Of a DNA stretch of 64,000 nt, positions 1 to 11,700 are shown piece after piece. This stretch comes from Nematostella vectensis (lineage: Eukaryota; Cnidaria; Anthozoa; Actiniaria; Edwardsiidae), in NCBI RefSeq assembly GCF_932526225.1, contig NC_064044.1:12414084-12478083 (forward strand). The letters are read 5' to 3'. The notes under the pieces were generated by a model. The model was not told the DNA's origin. It saw only the letters and a list, made by a program, of their open reading frames with translations, and searched no databases. Each line of letters begins with the position of its first letter. The first letter of the stretch is position 1. Both the position numbers and the translations under genes were made by a program.

Positions 1-295
1 ACCCCTCGTGGCCCCGATATATAGGTGCAAGTCACGGCCCTGCCTAGCCTCGTCCCTTTGCTTCTCGGCGGGCCTATCGCGCTCTACATGCCTATGACGT
101 CACTGGCCCTTTCTGCTTGAAGCGTCCGCCATATTGGAAAGTGTGAGTCTGCGCGCAAAGCATCATGAAGCTGACAGCAAGGGAGTAGCCTGGGGACGAG
201 GCTAGGCCCTGCCAAACATTTAATTTTGGAATGGTAAACAACCACTTGAAAAGGCGGAGTCCATTTTTATTGCCTTTGGCCCCATAATTATAGGT
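1..295. other. Non-coding flank with short inverted repeat
   Basis: No gene is visible. A 14-base inverted repeat (CCTAGCCTCGTCCC near 45-58, and its complement near 197-210) brackets about 150 bases and looks like a small palindromic repeat. The last seven bases, TATAGGT at 289-295, are the left target-site copy of the next element. Confidence 0.4.
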
Positions 296-3263
296 CAGGG
301 GTTCATAAGTAGGGGCAATCATCTGTATCATATAAATGTCACGGCGTTTCCTAGGATCAGGCTATTTTTAGACGCACGGATTAGCCAATCAGATGACAGG
401 GCGGAAAAAATGACTTTGCCTCAAGGAATCCAAAATGCCGGCCCAGAAGGGGGGAAACGACGCTTGCTTTTCAAAGTCTTCCTACATCGTCATATGCCTC
501 CTAATTTCTGAACCCTTTTAGCCACAGGCAAAAAAACATTATCTCACTAGCCTTTAACTATTTATTTCTCCATAAGTGGACTCAAACTTTGTTACGAGGA
601 CATTTTTTCTTGCTCTTGCAAAGCAATAAATTCGGAAATAAGTGATCATTTGTTTTGATCTCGACATTCTCTTGCTGAGAGGCTATATTATCATTCATAA
701 GGTGGTTGATACTGCTAGTTAACTAACAATAGTGTAAGAAGTAACATACGGAAGTTTATGTCTAGTTTTTTGTTTTACATTTATATTAAACCAGCTCTTC
801 AAAACTGTAAGTAATTGTGTTTGTATAAGAAAGAATTTAGTCATGATACGCATGAATATCAACATTAATGACCTGCCCTCGACTCATCTTGCCCTGATCT
901 GGTAAGAAATTGTAAAAAATTATCACGTAAAACTATACTAACATAAAAGGCAACTTCAATATTAATTACATTTGTGTCTTTTTTGGTAAATTATTTTTCC
1001 ATTTAAGCTTAACTCGAAAATTGATACTTACTCATTCTCTAATCTGTTATGAATACTTACAGTATTACATACTTGTGGTATCTTAATTTTTTCAAATTTG
1101 ACTTTCTTTTGACTGACCTCTTGGCTGTCTAGAAATCATAATAAGATTTAAAATCATTGCAAAAAAGGCCAGGAGTGTATATGTCATCCTGGCTTGTAAT
1201 AAGACTATAGTAATGGCCCTTGTAAAATCTTTCGAAAAAGTTCTTGAAAGACGATGCTGTCACTCAAACAGTTTCAGGCTCTTGAAATGTTTGTGGTTCA
1301 CTTGAGGAAATGGACTGAAAGAATTTACAACGAAACAAATATTCAGAGGCATGATCAATGTATCGAAATGTAAATGGGGCTAATATTTAAGTTACAATAA
1401 AAATTTTCAATTTTTTTAGTGCTCATGCCTAGAAAGTAATAGCTGTTCAAACATTCCATTTTGGTTTGAATGGGTCAAATAACATTTGATCAAGAGCTCT
1501 GCAAAGCCCATAACAACATTAGGTTAACATATTCACCCATAACATATTCACCCATAGCTACCAACTCCCTTGCCTTAGCTTCAAAATACCCAGTTTGTTG
1601 CTATTATTTGCTGGTTTGAAAAGATGTTGAGAATCAAGGCAAATAAGTCAATAGCTTGGACAAAATTTTATACTATGACTTTGATAACCAGGATTTACAA
1701 GCTTTGATTTGTTGGTGCCCTGCTTCAGTGTGTGAAAAGAAAAATCTGGACTTGCACCAAAGAAATGTCAGATTCTTAGGAGTTGTGTTAACACCATGCC
1801 AAATGAATGTACACAAAATGGACCAAATAAGACCAAGAAGGAAACCACTTGACAACTTCTATCCTACTTGATCTTGTGGACTGTTTCAACAGTTCGCAAC
1901 AAATACAGACTTTAATTAAAAGAAAAAGGTTGACACCATCCGGAGGTGCTTTTTAATACACTATATTTTGGCAGGCCAATACCTGCAGTTAATATTTAAT
2001 AGTAAGAGTAGCATGTTTGCACCTAATATGGACAAGTTCAAAAAAATAATTAACTAAAAAATGATAATTATAATAGGGAGTTGTGTAAACTAAGTTATTT
2101 TACAGTAAACACAAGTCAACAATAAAGCTTTTTGAGTAGCAAAACACAGCCATGAATGTAGCAGATATTATCATTAAAAGGAAAACTTCAGGACATATTC
2201 CTTATCGTTACATATAATTATCTATTACAGCGAAATAACAGACTGTTGTTATTACAGGGAAATAGCAGACTGTTTGAGTGGCAGCATAATCTTCCCCACA
2301 AGAGCTTTTCTGAAAGATTTAATTAAATATTTCCGAAAAGCTCTTGTGGGGAAGATTAACAAGGACTGAAAGTGCATTACTATAATGGTGGCAAGTCTTG
2401 CATTATATGCATGCTTTTATACCTCCTTGCCTTTTTTGTAATGATTATAAAACGTATTATAGTTTCTGGTCAGCCAAGAGTTCACATGAGAAACGACCAC
2501 TTCAGTGGATAGTCACTATAATACACATTCTCTCTATCCTCTCTTTTTTTGGAAAGTCAAATTTGAACAAAGTATTCATAACAGATCATAAATAACAAGT
2601 ATAAATTTTCGAATTAAATGGAAATAGAATTTACAAAAAGACACAAACATCCATATTGAGGTTGCCTTTTATGTTAGTATACTTTTACATGGGTATTTCT
2701 TACAATTTCTTACCAGATCAGTACAGTGAGTCCAGGACAGGTCATGGGTGTTGATACAAACACAGTTCCAGCTTTGAAGTAGCTCGTTTAATAAAAATAT
2801 TTAACAAAATCAAGACATGAACTTTCGTATGTTACTTCTTACACTATTGTTAGTTAACTAGCAGTATCGAAAACCTTATGAATGATAATATCGCTTCTCA
2901 GCGACAGAATTTCGAGATCGATACAAATGATCACTTATTTTTTGCAAGAGCAAACAACGTTTGGGTCCACTTATGGAGAAATAAATAGTCCAAGGCTATT
3001 AACAGAATGTTTCTTTCTCTGCGACAAAAAGGATTAAAAAATAAGAAGGCATATGACGACGTAGGTAGACTTTGAAAAGCAAGCGTCGTTTTGCCCCTAC
3101 TCGGCCGCCATTTTGGATTCCTTGAGACAAAGTCAATTTTTCCGCCCTGTCATCTGATTGGCTCATCCGCGCGTCTAAAAATAGCCTGATCCTGGGAAAC
3201 GCCGTGACACCTATATAGTACCAGAATGTGGGTAAGTTGATTGCCCCTACTTATTAGCCCCTG
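296..3263. mobile_element. DNA transposon-like element with ~1 kb terminal inverted repeats
   Basis: The ends CAGGGGTTCATAAGTAGGGG (296) and CAGGGGCTAATAAGTAGGGG (complement, ending 3263) are near-identical inverted termini. The homology continues inward with small indels to about 1290 on the left and about 2255 on the right. The 7-base word TATAGGT directly flanks both ends (289-295 and 3264-3270), as expected for a target-site duplication. The CAGGG start recalls hAT ends, but hAT normally duplicates 8 bp, so the superfamily is open. The centre (about 1300-2250) has no convincing transposase; an open frame at 1656-1871 resembles nothing I recognise. It is probably a non-autonomous foldback-like element. 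Confidence 0.85.
2288..2357. repeat. Near-perfect hairpin inside the right arm
   Basis: AATCTTCCCCACAAGAGC at 2288 is answered by its complement ending at 2357, around an AT-rich loop. The left arm of the host element has only a short degenerate match here (about 1228-1260), so the hairpin is specific to the right arm. Confidence 0.75.
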
Positions 3264-3409
3264 TATAGGTGCATTATCTTACAATTCTCTCATTTTTTTG
3301 AGGGATTGTGGGGGGTAATTCCCCTTATTTCGTTTCCTTCTTAAACCATCGTCATGTTTTAGGCTTAGCGTTCTGATCACAAATCAATAAACATAGCCAT
3401 AGCAGGCCT

Positions 3410-3566
3410 CGAATTATAGAGGGGGGAGAGGGGCACGATACAGAAACATTAACGAAACAATGGGGGGCACAGCCACGCCCCTACTGGTCATTTCCTTATA
3501 ATTTTTGAAAATATTGAGAGGGGGGGGCACGTGCCCCCAGTGCCCAACCCCCTGCTACGGCCCTGA
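3410..3566 (-). repeat. Interspersed repeat copy (matches 41897-42005)
   Basis: Read on the minus strand, this stretch runs from a GTAGCAGGGGG-type end through GGGGGCACGTGCCC, an AT core and ATGACCAGTAGG. The same order is seen on the plus strand at 41897-42005. It is probably a hAT-like MITE remnant. Confidence 0.6.
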
Positions 3567-4898
3567 TGAAAGATAAATCGATGAAGAGACGGTTAAATTT
3601 TGGGTGCTATTTTGAGGGTCAAATTTTTAAAGATTGTTGTTGTTGATTCGGGACGTTTATCGAATTCATACTAGACGTTTTAAATTAATATTAAACTGTT
3701 TACTTTCTATAGAACAGCTCAAAATGTGAGCTTTATTCGTAAGATAACATCTTTGTGCGATTTCTTTTCTAGGTCAGCGGATGGCACCCGCCAGAGCAGG
3801 CTCGTAACATTGAACATGGATGTGTCTGTTGCTTCACGCCTTTCGGTTGCACGGGTATTGGTCACCCTGTGGTGTTTTACATTAACGTCCGTGCTCTGAA
3901 CCTGTGGAATTCTGCCTAAAGACCGTTCAGTTCGTAGTTTCTGTCTGAACAACCATCTATGACATCTTATTCCATTTCATAACGCAATATTTTTGCGATT
4001 TCACTATTCCGTAAAAAAAAAGCCACTTTACTTTCGCGATTTTGAATATGTGAAATCCTACAAAAACTTAGACAAAGTGTATCCATGAAACTTATTAAAC
4101 CGATAAATATTGTCCAGGTACTCACTAAATTCTCTCGCATTGCAATTTTTGCGACACTTTATTTTCACGATTTTTTTAAATTGACGAAATAACCCTATTC
4201 AGACTAGGGGGGGGGGGGGGGGGCTCTTTGCTATAACGATGCCCTTGACATGTCGAGGAGACGCTCCATGTTACGATGGCAACCGTTTTTTACACATAAG
4301 TTTCCCAAAAACTAAAAAGTAGTAAAATTTTCATATTTTGGTCCTGTTTCTCAGATTTAAATGCCTGTTTTAACTTTATAAGTTTCACAACAGCGCTAGA
4401 ATTTTTTTACCTCGGATATTTCGGGAGGAGGGGTGGGTAAATTTTGCTCTCGAAGCTGTTATTAAAAATGTCACTAGATTTACTAGATGACACTTTTGCA
4501 AAAATCATAAGAATCCAAGACGGCGGATCCAAAAAGGCGGACCCAAGATGGCGGAAATTCTTACAAAAAAATGATTATAAACGTTTTTAAGGCCTTTTTG
4601 CATTGTAAAGCCGTAAAAAGGTTGATTCTGACATATCAAAATGATGCAAGATGATTTCAACCTGATATCCGATAATTTGAAATAATAGCTAAAAATGTAT
4701 TTATGACGTCATTGTGACGTTATAATTGATTCGACCACACCCAAAATAGGGCTTGACGATTCTTTGCATGCTGGTGATCATTTTCTGTATGTGTGGTGGT
4801 AATAGCCTAAGCGGTTCATGAAATACAGACGGAGGTCCTTTTAGCCCCCACCCCCCACCCAGTTACAGACAGCTAAAAAAAGCCCAATCAGAAAAGGG
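3567..4898. other. Intergenic stretch, no clear gene
   Basis: It holds a G run at 4207-4223 and AT-rich sequence. One open segment at 3773-3916 follows a pyrimidine-rich AG and ends in TAA (48 codons, with the segment GCVCCFTPFGCTGIG). It could be a terminal exon of an unknown gene, but no partner exon was found, so it is not called. Confidence 0.3.
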
Positions 4899-6156
4899 TT
4901 AACACATTGACTCCTTAACCGGCCTGTGCTGGTCTTGAGAAGTACCCACAGCCCAAAATAATATAAATGCAAAATAAACCCAACAAGATGAAGATACTCA
5001 GGCATAAGTCTAAGGGATAAATAGTCTTGGAGATATGCATCCAACCAAGGTGTTGGCAACTACTCTTAAGCCAACTAATAGCACAGGTTCTTTGACAAAC
5101 TTCAAATCGAACAAGGAAAGAAAAGCAGAATCACCCCTCTCAAGAAAACGCTCAAAATACCACACAAGGGAGAAAGATCAGTAAACACAGCCCAAGACAC
5201 AAATAGATACCTTTATTCTGATCCTCCAGGTTCATTTCCATGGCCTCAAAAAGTAATGTCACTCCTTGAAGGCTTGTGAAACCACTTGGATGCCAATAAG
5301 GATTGCAAAGCATTCTGGGAGATCCAGGGAAAAATTCACGAGGGGAGGGCCAGTCAACACTCCTCTCCCCAATGTTAGATGTTTATAAGTCTTTTCACCC
5401 CAAAGCCAAACAAATCAATTCCAGGTGATACAGGCCCAGAATAGCAGAGAAAACAATTTTGGAATCAATTTGGTTTCAGAAAAGACAGCATTTATGAGAG
5501 TTGTGGTGATTCATTAGAGAATTATTTTCTCATCCAGGCAAAGCCAAACAAGAAACAACACCACGAACCCACCTTTGCTTGCAAATATCCATAAGCACAA
5601 CACTCAATTATGCCCCAATAAACTTCATGATGTCCTAGGACACTCTCCCAACGTGCTTATAGCTGTATTTTTGATGGAAAATACAAGCAACTATCAACTT
5701 GTGCTCGCATTAGCACAACGGCAGGGGATTAAAAATGGGACCGCAAAGCACTGTTAGAAAGCTAGAATACCGCTGACTAGGTGCAGCGGTATTTGACTTT
5801 GACGACTCAAAATAGGGAGGGAGGTATTTGTTTTCCATATGAAGAAAACGTTGTCGTTTTGGGGGTCTGGTACCGAGGACTCTTAGTTTCTTTTCAGAGA
5901 CTTTCTCCATTGACCAAAGATGGTCACAGTCACTGTTTTTCTCTTCTAATTATACGTAATGAAGTTTACGAAGCATCTGCGGTGCGGCAGCTTTTGAAAT
6001 GGCAATAATCATGCAGTTTTTCCAGATTAGGAATATATTAGTTTCCTCATATGGAAGCGACCGCGTTTGGCAAAAAAGAAAATTTTTGGCTAACCTTTCT
6101 TGATATGAGGCTGTTTTTTTGTAAATTCAGTTAAAAAATAGCCAGGAGACAAAGTG
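4899..6156. mobile_element. TTAA-ended element, copy 1 (with nested insertion)
   Basis: It begins TTAACACATTGACTCCTTAA and aligns along its length with the copy at 33546-34553. Its right end (GCCAGGAGACAAAGTG) has decayed and the terminal TTAA is lost. Shared open frames in the two copies (5575-5757 here, 34216-34434 there) are similar at protein level, but I do not recognise the family. The TTAA ends suggest a piggyBac- or Kolobok-type non-autonomous element. Confidence 0.7.
5836..6107. mobile_element. Nested ~272-bp MITE with CATATSAAGAAA ends
   Basis: The paralogous element at 33546-34553 reads GTTTTC directly into AGTCTG. Here the same junction is split by 272 bases that start CATATGAAGAAAACG and end CTTTCTTGATATG. 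This gives precise boundaries. A second partial copy lies at 10335-10469 on the other strand. Confidence 0.75.
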
Positions 6157-6227
6157 ACGCGAAAAAGTAAACAGTCCTGAATGTCTCCTATATAGGAGAC
6201 GCTTTTTATATGACTAAAACAGCCAAT

Positions 6228-7420
6228 TGTTATGAGACTATTTGCCAATATCTCATAAATATGTGCTCTAGAAAGTTCTACGATGATTCGCACCTGTTTT
6301 CAATATTGACCTACGTCACCTTTTCACTGTTCATCCTGAATACTGCTAGTCATACAGGTCATAAAGTTGTTGGTGAGGAAACAGAAGCTACCTGGTAAAC
6401 GATCCCGGATGAACCCCCGTTATTACATTGGTGGAGAAGCCGGATAGTTTAATTCTGTTTTCCTCACCATGGAAAATAGTACGATAGAGAGACAAACTTC
6501 TTCCCGGAAGAGACGTTCTCCTTCTTGCAGGAGAAGGGAACGACAAAGGCTCAAAGAGTTCCTTTTGAGAAAAAGAATAGTCCCATTGGTCGACAAAGAC
6601 AAGGAAAAGGATATCGAAAAGAACACCGATCTACTCAAGAGATTAACAAGAATATCCGATTTATGATTTTGGAGTCAAATCAAGAATTCAAACAAAAGTT
6701 TCATGTCTTCAATCTTAGAGTGCAAGATTTGGCAAGAGAAGCAGAAGAGAAAGAAAGCATCATACGTGAAAGAGAGAGTGAAATCAGTGCGCTTTCGATG
6801 GAACATGAAGACGCACTTGAAAGGGAACATCAGTATCAAAAGGAGTTGGACTATGCGTGGAAGAGGATATTGAGATGCGAGAACAAGATCAGGCATTTAA
6901 TAGATGAACTCGAATTTTACCGGACTTGACAAACAAATAATTTTTTTTAATAGACAAAACGTGTTTATAAAATAAGGTATGTTGGTTTGGCTTGCTGGAA
7001 TATATATGGAAAATTTTCTGCGTTATCCTAAATTAATTCTTTTTATCTTTTATTTTTTATCTTCTACAGATTATCGAAACAAATAGCTTTCTGTAACTCT
7101 CAAGGATTGTTGAAATTCGACTGGTACTTTATGCACTTCCAGAAGGGTCAACTAAAACATTTAGAAGTGAAGAACAATGTTATATCGAAATATGTTATGT
7201 CGAAAGTTGACCAAATATTTTTCAAGCAGATCGGAAAAGCTAAATGAACAATCTTTGAGAAATCTTTTTTTTGGTTATTTTGTACTTCCAATCTCTAGTT
7301 AGATTTTTTCTCTGTGAGTTTTCATTTCACGTTGTCCTTTGAAACTCGAGGACGAGTTCTTTTCTAAGGAGGAAGTGATGTTATGAGACTATTTGCCAAT
7401 ATCTCATAAATATATGTTCT
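6228..7420 (+). mobile_element. Decayed short LTR retrotransposon (Ty3/gypsy-like signals)
   Basis: A TG...CA segment at 6228-6427 begins TGTTATGAGACTATTTGCC, and the same ~42 bases restart at 7379. Directly after the first segment comes TTGGTGGAGAAGCCGGAT (6428), in the position of a tRNA primer-binding site. Directly before the second is a purine tract, AAGGAGGAAGTGA (7366-7378). This order matches LTR, primer site, internal region, polypurine tract, LTR. The internal part is only about 950 bases and lacks reverse transcriptase. The 3' LTR diverges after ~42 bases, so the copy is old or rearranged. Confidence 0.65.
6469..6929 (+). pseudogene. Coiled-coil ORF inside the LTR element, probably frameshifted
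   Basis: The frame from ATG 6525 encodes 134 residues. Its C-terminal two thirds is highly charged and heptad-like (QDLAREAEEKESIIRERE and on), typical of a long coiled coil. An overlapping frame from ATG 6469 (65 codons) is also rich in Arg/Glu/Lys with a basic start (RKRRSPSCRRRERQR). The true product may begin at 6469 and change frame near 6620-6660. The place between primer site and polypurine tract suggests a gag-like or accessory protein. No zinc knuckle, protease or polymerase motif is seen. An unrelated host exon is possible but less likely. Confidence 0.4.
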
Positions 7421-8770
7421 TTCGAGTATCAATGAAGTGCCATTTTGCGCTATTTGTGACAGATTTCTACAGATGTTTCTTCTGCAGAACATATAAATCC
7501 TCCAATATTCTCAAGAAAAGATTCACAATCTAATTACTTTGATTGAGGAGGCAAATCAAAAGCATCTTGTGTGTCACAAGATTTTGGACCTCACCTCATC
7601 TCTGTATTCACCAGTATTGGCTTGGGTTTTTCGCATATTTACTGTATTTCACCCCAGTTCACAAGATTTCTGTCCAAGTTGGGCAGCTCAGGCCCGTTCC
7701 CAGGGGGTGCAGGAGCACTCCGCCCCCCACAACGGCCGAAGGTCCCGGGAGTGCCAAATATGAAGGGGGGATACATTTTTTTGGGATCCGATTTAGGGGG
7801 GTCCAATTTTGGGGGCTATCATTAAAGGGGGGGTTCGCATTTTTTTTGGGCGCCGAATTATAATACTGAGCTAGGAGTTATTAATCAAATGTAAATGTTA
7901 TTCAGTTCACAATGTTTCCTACTATTGTTTATCTATTACCAAATTGTTCAGGTACTAATCTTGTCTTAGATAAATTTTGGGAAAAACCCTCATGGTTGAC
8001 AGACAAAGCTGCCCGTTCTAATCAGTTTAACAAAACGAATACTTCAAAATGTTGCGAAACCTAGTCTCAAATGTCTTTGTTAAATAAATTGTCGACGACG
8101 TAGTCGTTTTCTAGCGACACAGATATTTGTTGTTTGTATCTGTGCCACTCTTAAATTAGCGAAAGTGAAGATCCATAAATAGGACAAAATTGCCATGCTA
8201 GTTGATATATCCAGTTTTACTGAATAAGTCTCTGTCGTTTTAAAGACATTATCTAATTAAAAAGTGGAGGTGGTGGGACTTGATGGGGGGGGGGGGCAAA
8301 ATTTTTAAGCCAGGATTTTGCAAAAATACCGCCCCCCCCCCCCAGTAGAATTAAAGATGGCGAATCATGGAAAGCTTTTAGGCACGTTCTAACAAGGCCC
8401 TTAGCCAATGGGAGTCCGAGGAACGAACTACCCCCCCATGGGTGTGTCGGTTTGTTACCCTTGGACTACCGTGACTTACGTAATGTTGTTGCTACGGCAA
8501 CCGCAAACAAAACGCTTTTTATTAAGATATCAAGTTGTCAAAGATTGCGTTGATCTCTATTGTGTTATTCCCCTCCGTGACAGTATTACACAAATAATCC
8601 TCAAGTGGTACCGGTAGGTGGGCACCGGTCTCGATATTAATTAATCTTGGCTATCTTATTCCATGTTTGGTGCTTTTGTCCTTAGATTGAAACACTAAGC
8701 GATCCGACTACCACTGGGCTAACTGCTTCGACGTCAGACCTGAATAACAGAATCGTGAATCCGTCTGAAA
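7421..8770. other. Upstream region of the PgsAA-like gene, no gene seen
   Basis: It contains G/C homopolymer runs (about 8283-8296 and 8332-8344) and a G-rich remnant at 7690-7850 that resembles the end of the GGCCCGTA-type repeats found elsewhere. The 5' leader of the PgsAA-like gene must lie in the last part, and an AG acceptor near 8685 is possible. No TATA box or clear start site was identified. Confidence 0.3.
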
Positions 8771-11700
8771 ATGTATTTCTTGATAACTTTGTTTTTTATT
8801 TGTTCCAATGTGGTCCTCGCGGCAGATCTCCCTGGGGATAGGTGAGTTTAATCAATTACTAAAAGGTTTACATCTCTCTTTCTAAATATTTAAAGCGTAT
8901 GACTTACATGGCATCCGAAGGCGGTTCTATGTTTGCGTTCGCAGGGGCGGATCTAGCTTTTCTCTAAGGGGCAGGGGTTTGGCTCAGTGACAAAGGGGGA
9001 GAAGAGACTTTTTTTGGTTTCCTATGACTTTCTGGCAGCCCAAAGGGGGGGAAGGGGGGGGGGGGGGGGGCTAAACCTGCTAAGCCCTCCGCTGCTTGCT
9101 CGGGGACTGTCTTGTGAAATGGCTATCATTTACCCACAATGTCTGTATTAACTCAAATCAGTTCCAGAAATCAACTCAATCAGATGTAGCACTAAGATAA
9201 TATATTGTAATGAAATTCTAAAACACGAAAATGTAATTAGAAATAATATACAGCTCTGCCACTTTGTAAAAATCAATTCTGTCCTGCAGACAGAAACTGA
9301 CATTGAAATGAATCTGTTTCACAAGTAAAACGAAATTAGAATTTCGGTCAGTTCTTGCTTTGTAGCAGTTTCAAAATTGAAATCTTCCCCGGTCTCATCA
9401 CTTTTTAAAGTCTTGATGTATTTTTGTCTCTTTGTTTTTTTTTATCCATCTAACCAAGTAGTCAGCCAGTATCACTCATGTTCACGGGTGATATTTGTTT
9501 TGGTGGAGCCATTCGCTATTTCCAACAGAAAGGGTACTATGACTACAACGACACATTGGTTAAGGTGGCACCATACCTTCAGTCAGCAGACGTTGCCATT
9601 GGTAACAACGAATCACCTTTTGTAAAGAAAACGGACGAAACTCGGGAAAATCATTGGAAAAAAGATTTAACAACACTTAGATCAAGTCTGGAAAGTGCGC
9701 TAGCTTTGAGGTATGACAGTATTATATTGATAATATGAAATGCTTTCTTGACGTCCAACGATACTGTTGTAAATCTAACTAAAGAAGATATTACGGGGCA
9801 ATGCTTTATATATTTAACAATTAGACTACGAGTTCGAGGTTTCTATTGGTCAATAGATAGTCAAAGAGGCGCGTAGCGTATTTGACTCAAAGAAAAAGAA
9901 AAAGGAGTGGTCAAATTGTTTTAGTATAAATCCTCTCACATACTTCCTTCAAATAAATGACGATTTCAATAATTCTCAGTAATAAATAACCAAGCAACGG
10001 CTTTTTCGCTACTCACTATCTATGGCTCAATAGATAGTGAGTACGGGAGCCAATCAAATTGCGAGATTCGTGATAGTATGTGAGTGGATTTATACTGAAT
10101 ATACGGAGCAGTCGCTTTATTTCAGTATCATAGGGACGGATCATTAGATATTTTAGGGGGGGGGGGGGGAGGGGGGCACAAGCTCCACCCAAACATTAAA
10201 GCTGGCTCCAGCATATCAAGAAAATTGAGCCCAAAATTGTCGTTTTTGCCAAAAGCGGTCACTTCAACATAAGTAAACTAATATATTCCTTATTTGGAAA
10301 ACCTGCATGATTCTTGTAATTTTTTAGGTTAGTGTACCCCAGGGGCTTCGTAAACTTTATGACTTGTAACCAGAAGAGAAAAACAGTTACTGTTACTGAG
10401 AAGGTCCCTGAAAAGAAACTAACTTTCCTCGGTACCAGACCCCCAAAACGACAACGTTTTCTTCATATGAAAAAAGGGTAAGGGTGCGCCCCTTGTTGAT
10501 CAAAATGAAATAATATGGATCGGAGCGCACGCGGAGCCATGAGACAGCCCCACCCTCCGAGACAACTCGTGTGAGCAGGCCCTAAGCCTTTTTGTCATTA
10601 ACCCTCTTTCACAGATTCGCCGGGTTTGACATCATTTCAGTCGCTAATAATCACCTAAACGACTTCAAAGAAGCCGCGGTTAACACGACCGTGAGCACCA
10701 TCAGGAGCCTGGGACTTACTCCAATGGGATTCAACTATGGGCGATACGACTCACCACAGGTAGCCCAATGATCTGACTAGATAAGGGAGCTCACATACAT
10801 ATGCAAACATGTATTTTTTCTGTAATTCCAGATGCGTTCTCGCTCGGACCGCATTTTCCCGTGCGTCAAAACATGCAAAAATTCCAGCTTTGAGAGTCGG
10901 AATAAATATAAATGAGTTCTTTTTAATTGCTGACTTTTGGTCGGACCGAATTGAGGAGAACTGTTAAAGACAGACGTGTTTTTCGGCTGATTTGCCAGTT
11001 GTTGTGCATCATTCAAGGATATCTTAAACAAAAAGTCTAAAATTTCGGGAAGATTGCTATCAGCTAAAATACTTTATTTTTCAGGTTCCAGTCATTAAAA
11101 ACGTCCGAGGTGTGAAGATTGCTTTTCTTGCTTACTGCACCTGGGGGGCTATATGTAAACCAAGGACCATGTTCAAATCAGGGCCTGCAGTGTACACCAA
11201 AGATAGCGCCACAAGAGATGTGCATGCGCTGAGAAAAGTATGTTGTATCATCATTAAATAATTATCATAATCATCATCACTATCACAATCGCCTTTACCA
11301 TATATTATGTATCTTGTATGCAGCTTTATTATGAATCATTAACAACATCATCATCATCATCATCATCATCTTGTATGCAGCTTTTATTATGACTCATCAA
11401 CATCATCATCATCATCACTATCACAATCGCCTTTACCATATATTATGTATCTTATATGCAGCTTTTATTATGACTCATCCACACCACCATCATCATCATC
11501 ATCATCTTGTATGCAATCATTATGATATCATCATCATCATCATTATCACTGTCTTCCTCGTCATAACTGGCAATCATTATAATGATATCATCATCGTCAT
11601 CATTATCACTATCACAATCGCCTTTACCATATATTATGTATCTTGTATGCAGCTTTTATTATAAATCATCAACAACATCATTATCATCTTCATCATCATC

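Noticed and set aside
1656-1871. Transposase remnant in the centre of the long-TIR element
   Set aside because: The 71-codon frame has no DDE, zinc-finger or dimerisation motif that I can recognise.
3773-3916. Possible 48-codon terminal exon with Cys-rich segment
   Set aside because: Acceptor-like AG and a stop are present, but there are no matching upstream exons and no family is recognised.
8408-8617. 69-codon open frame upstream of the PgsAA-like gene
   Set aside because: No domain, no signal, no conserved partner; length is within chance.
8690-8745. tRNA-like string on the minus strand (TTAGCCCAGTGGTAG)
   Set aside because: It resembles an A box, but no B box or cloverleaf follows, and it overlaps the leader of the PgsAA-like gene.
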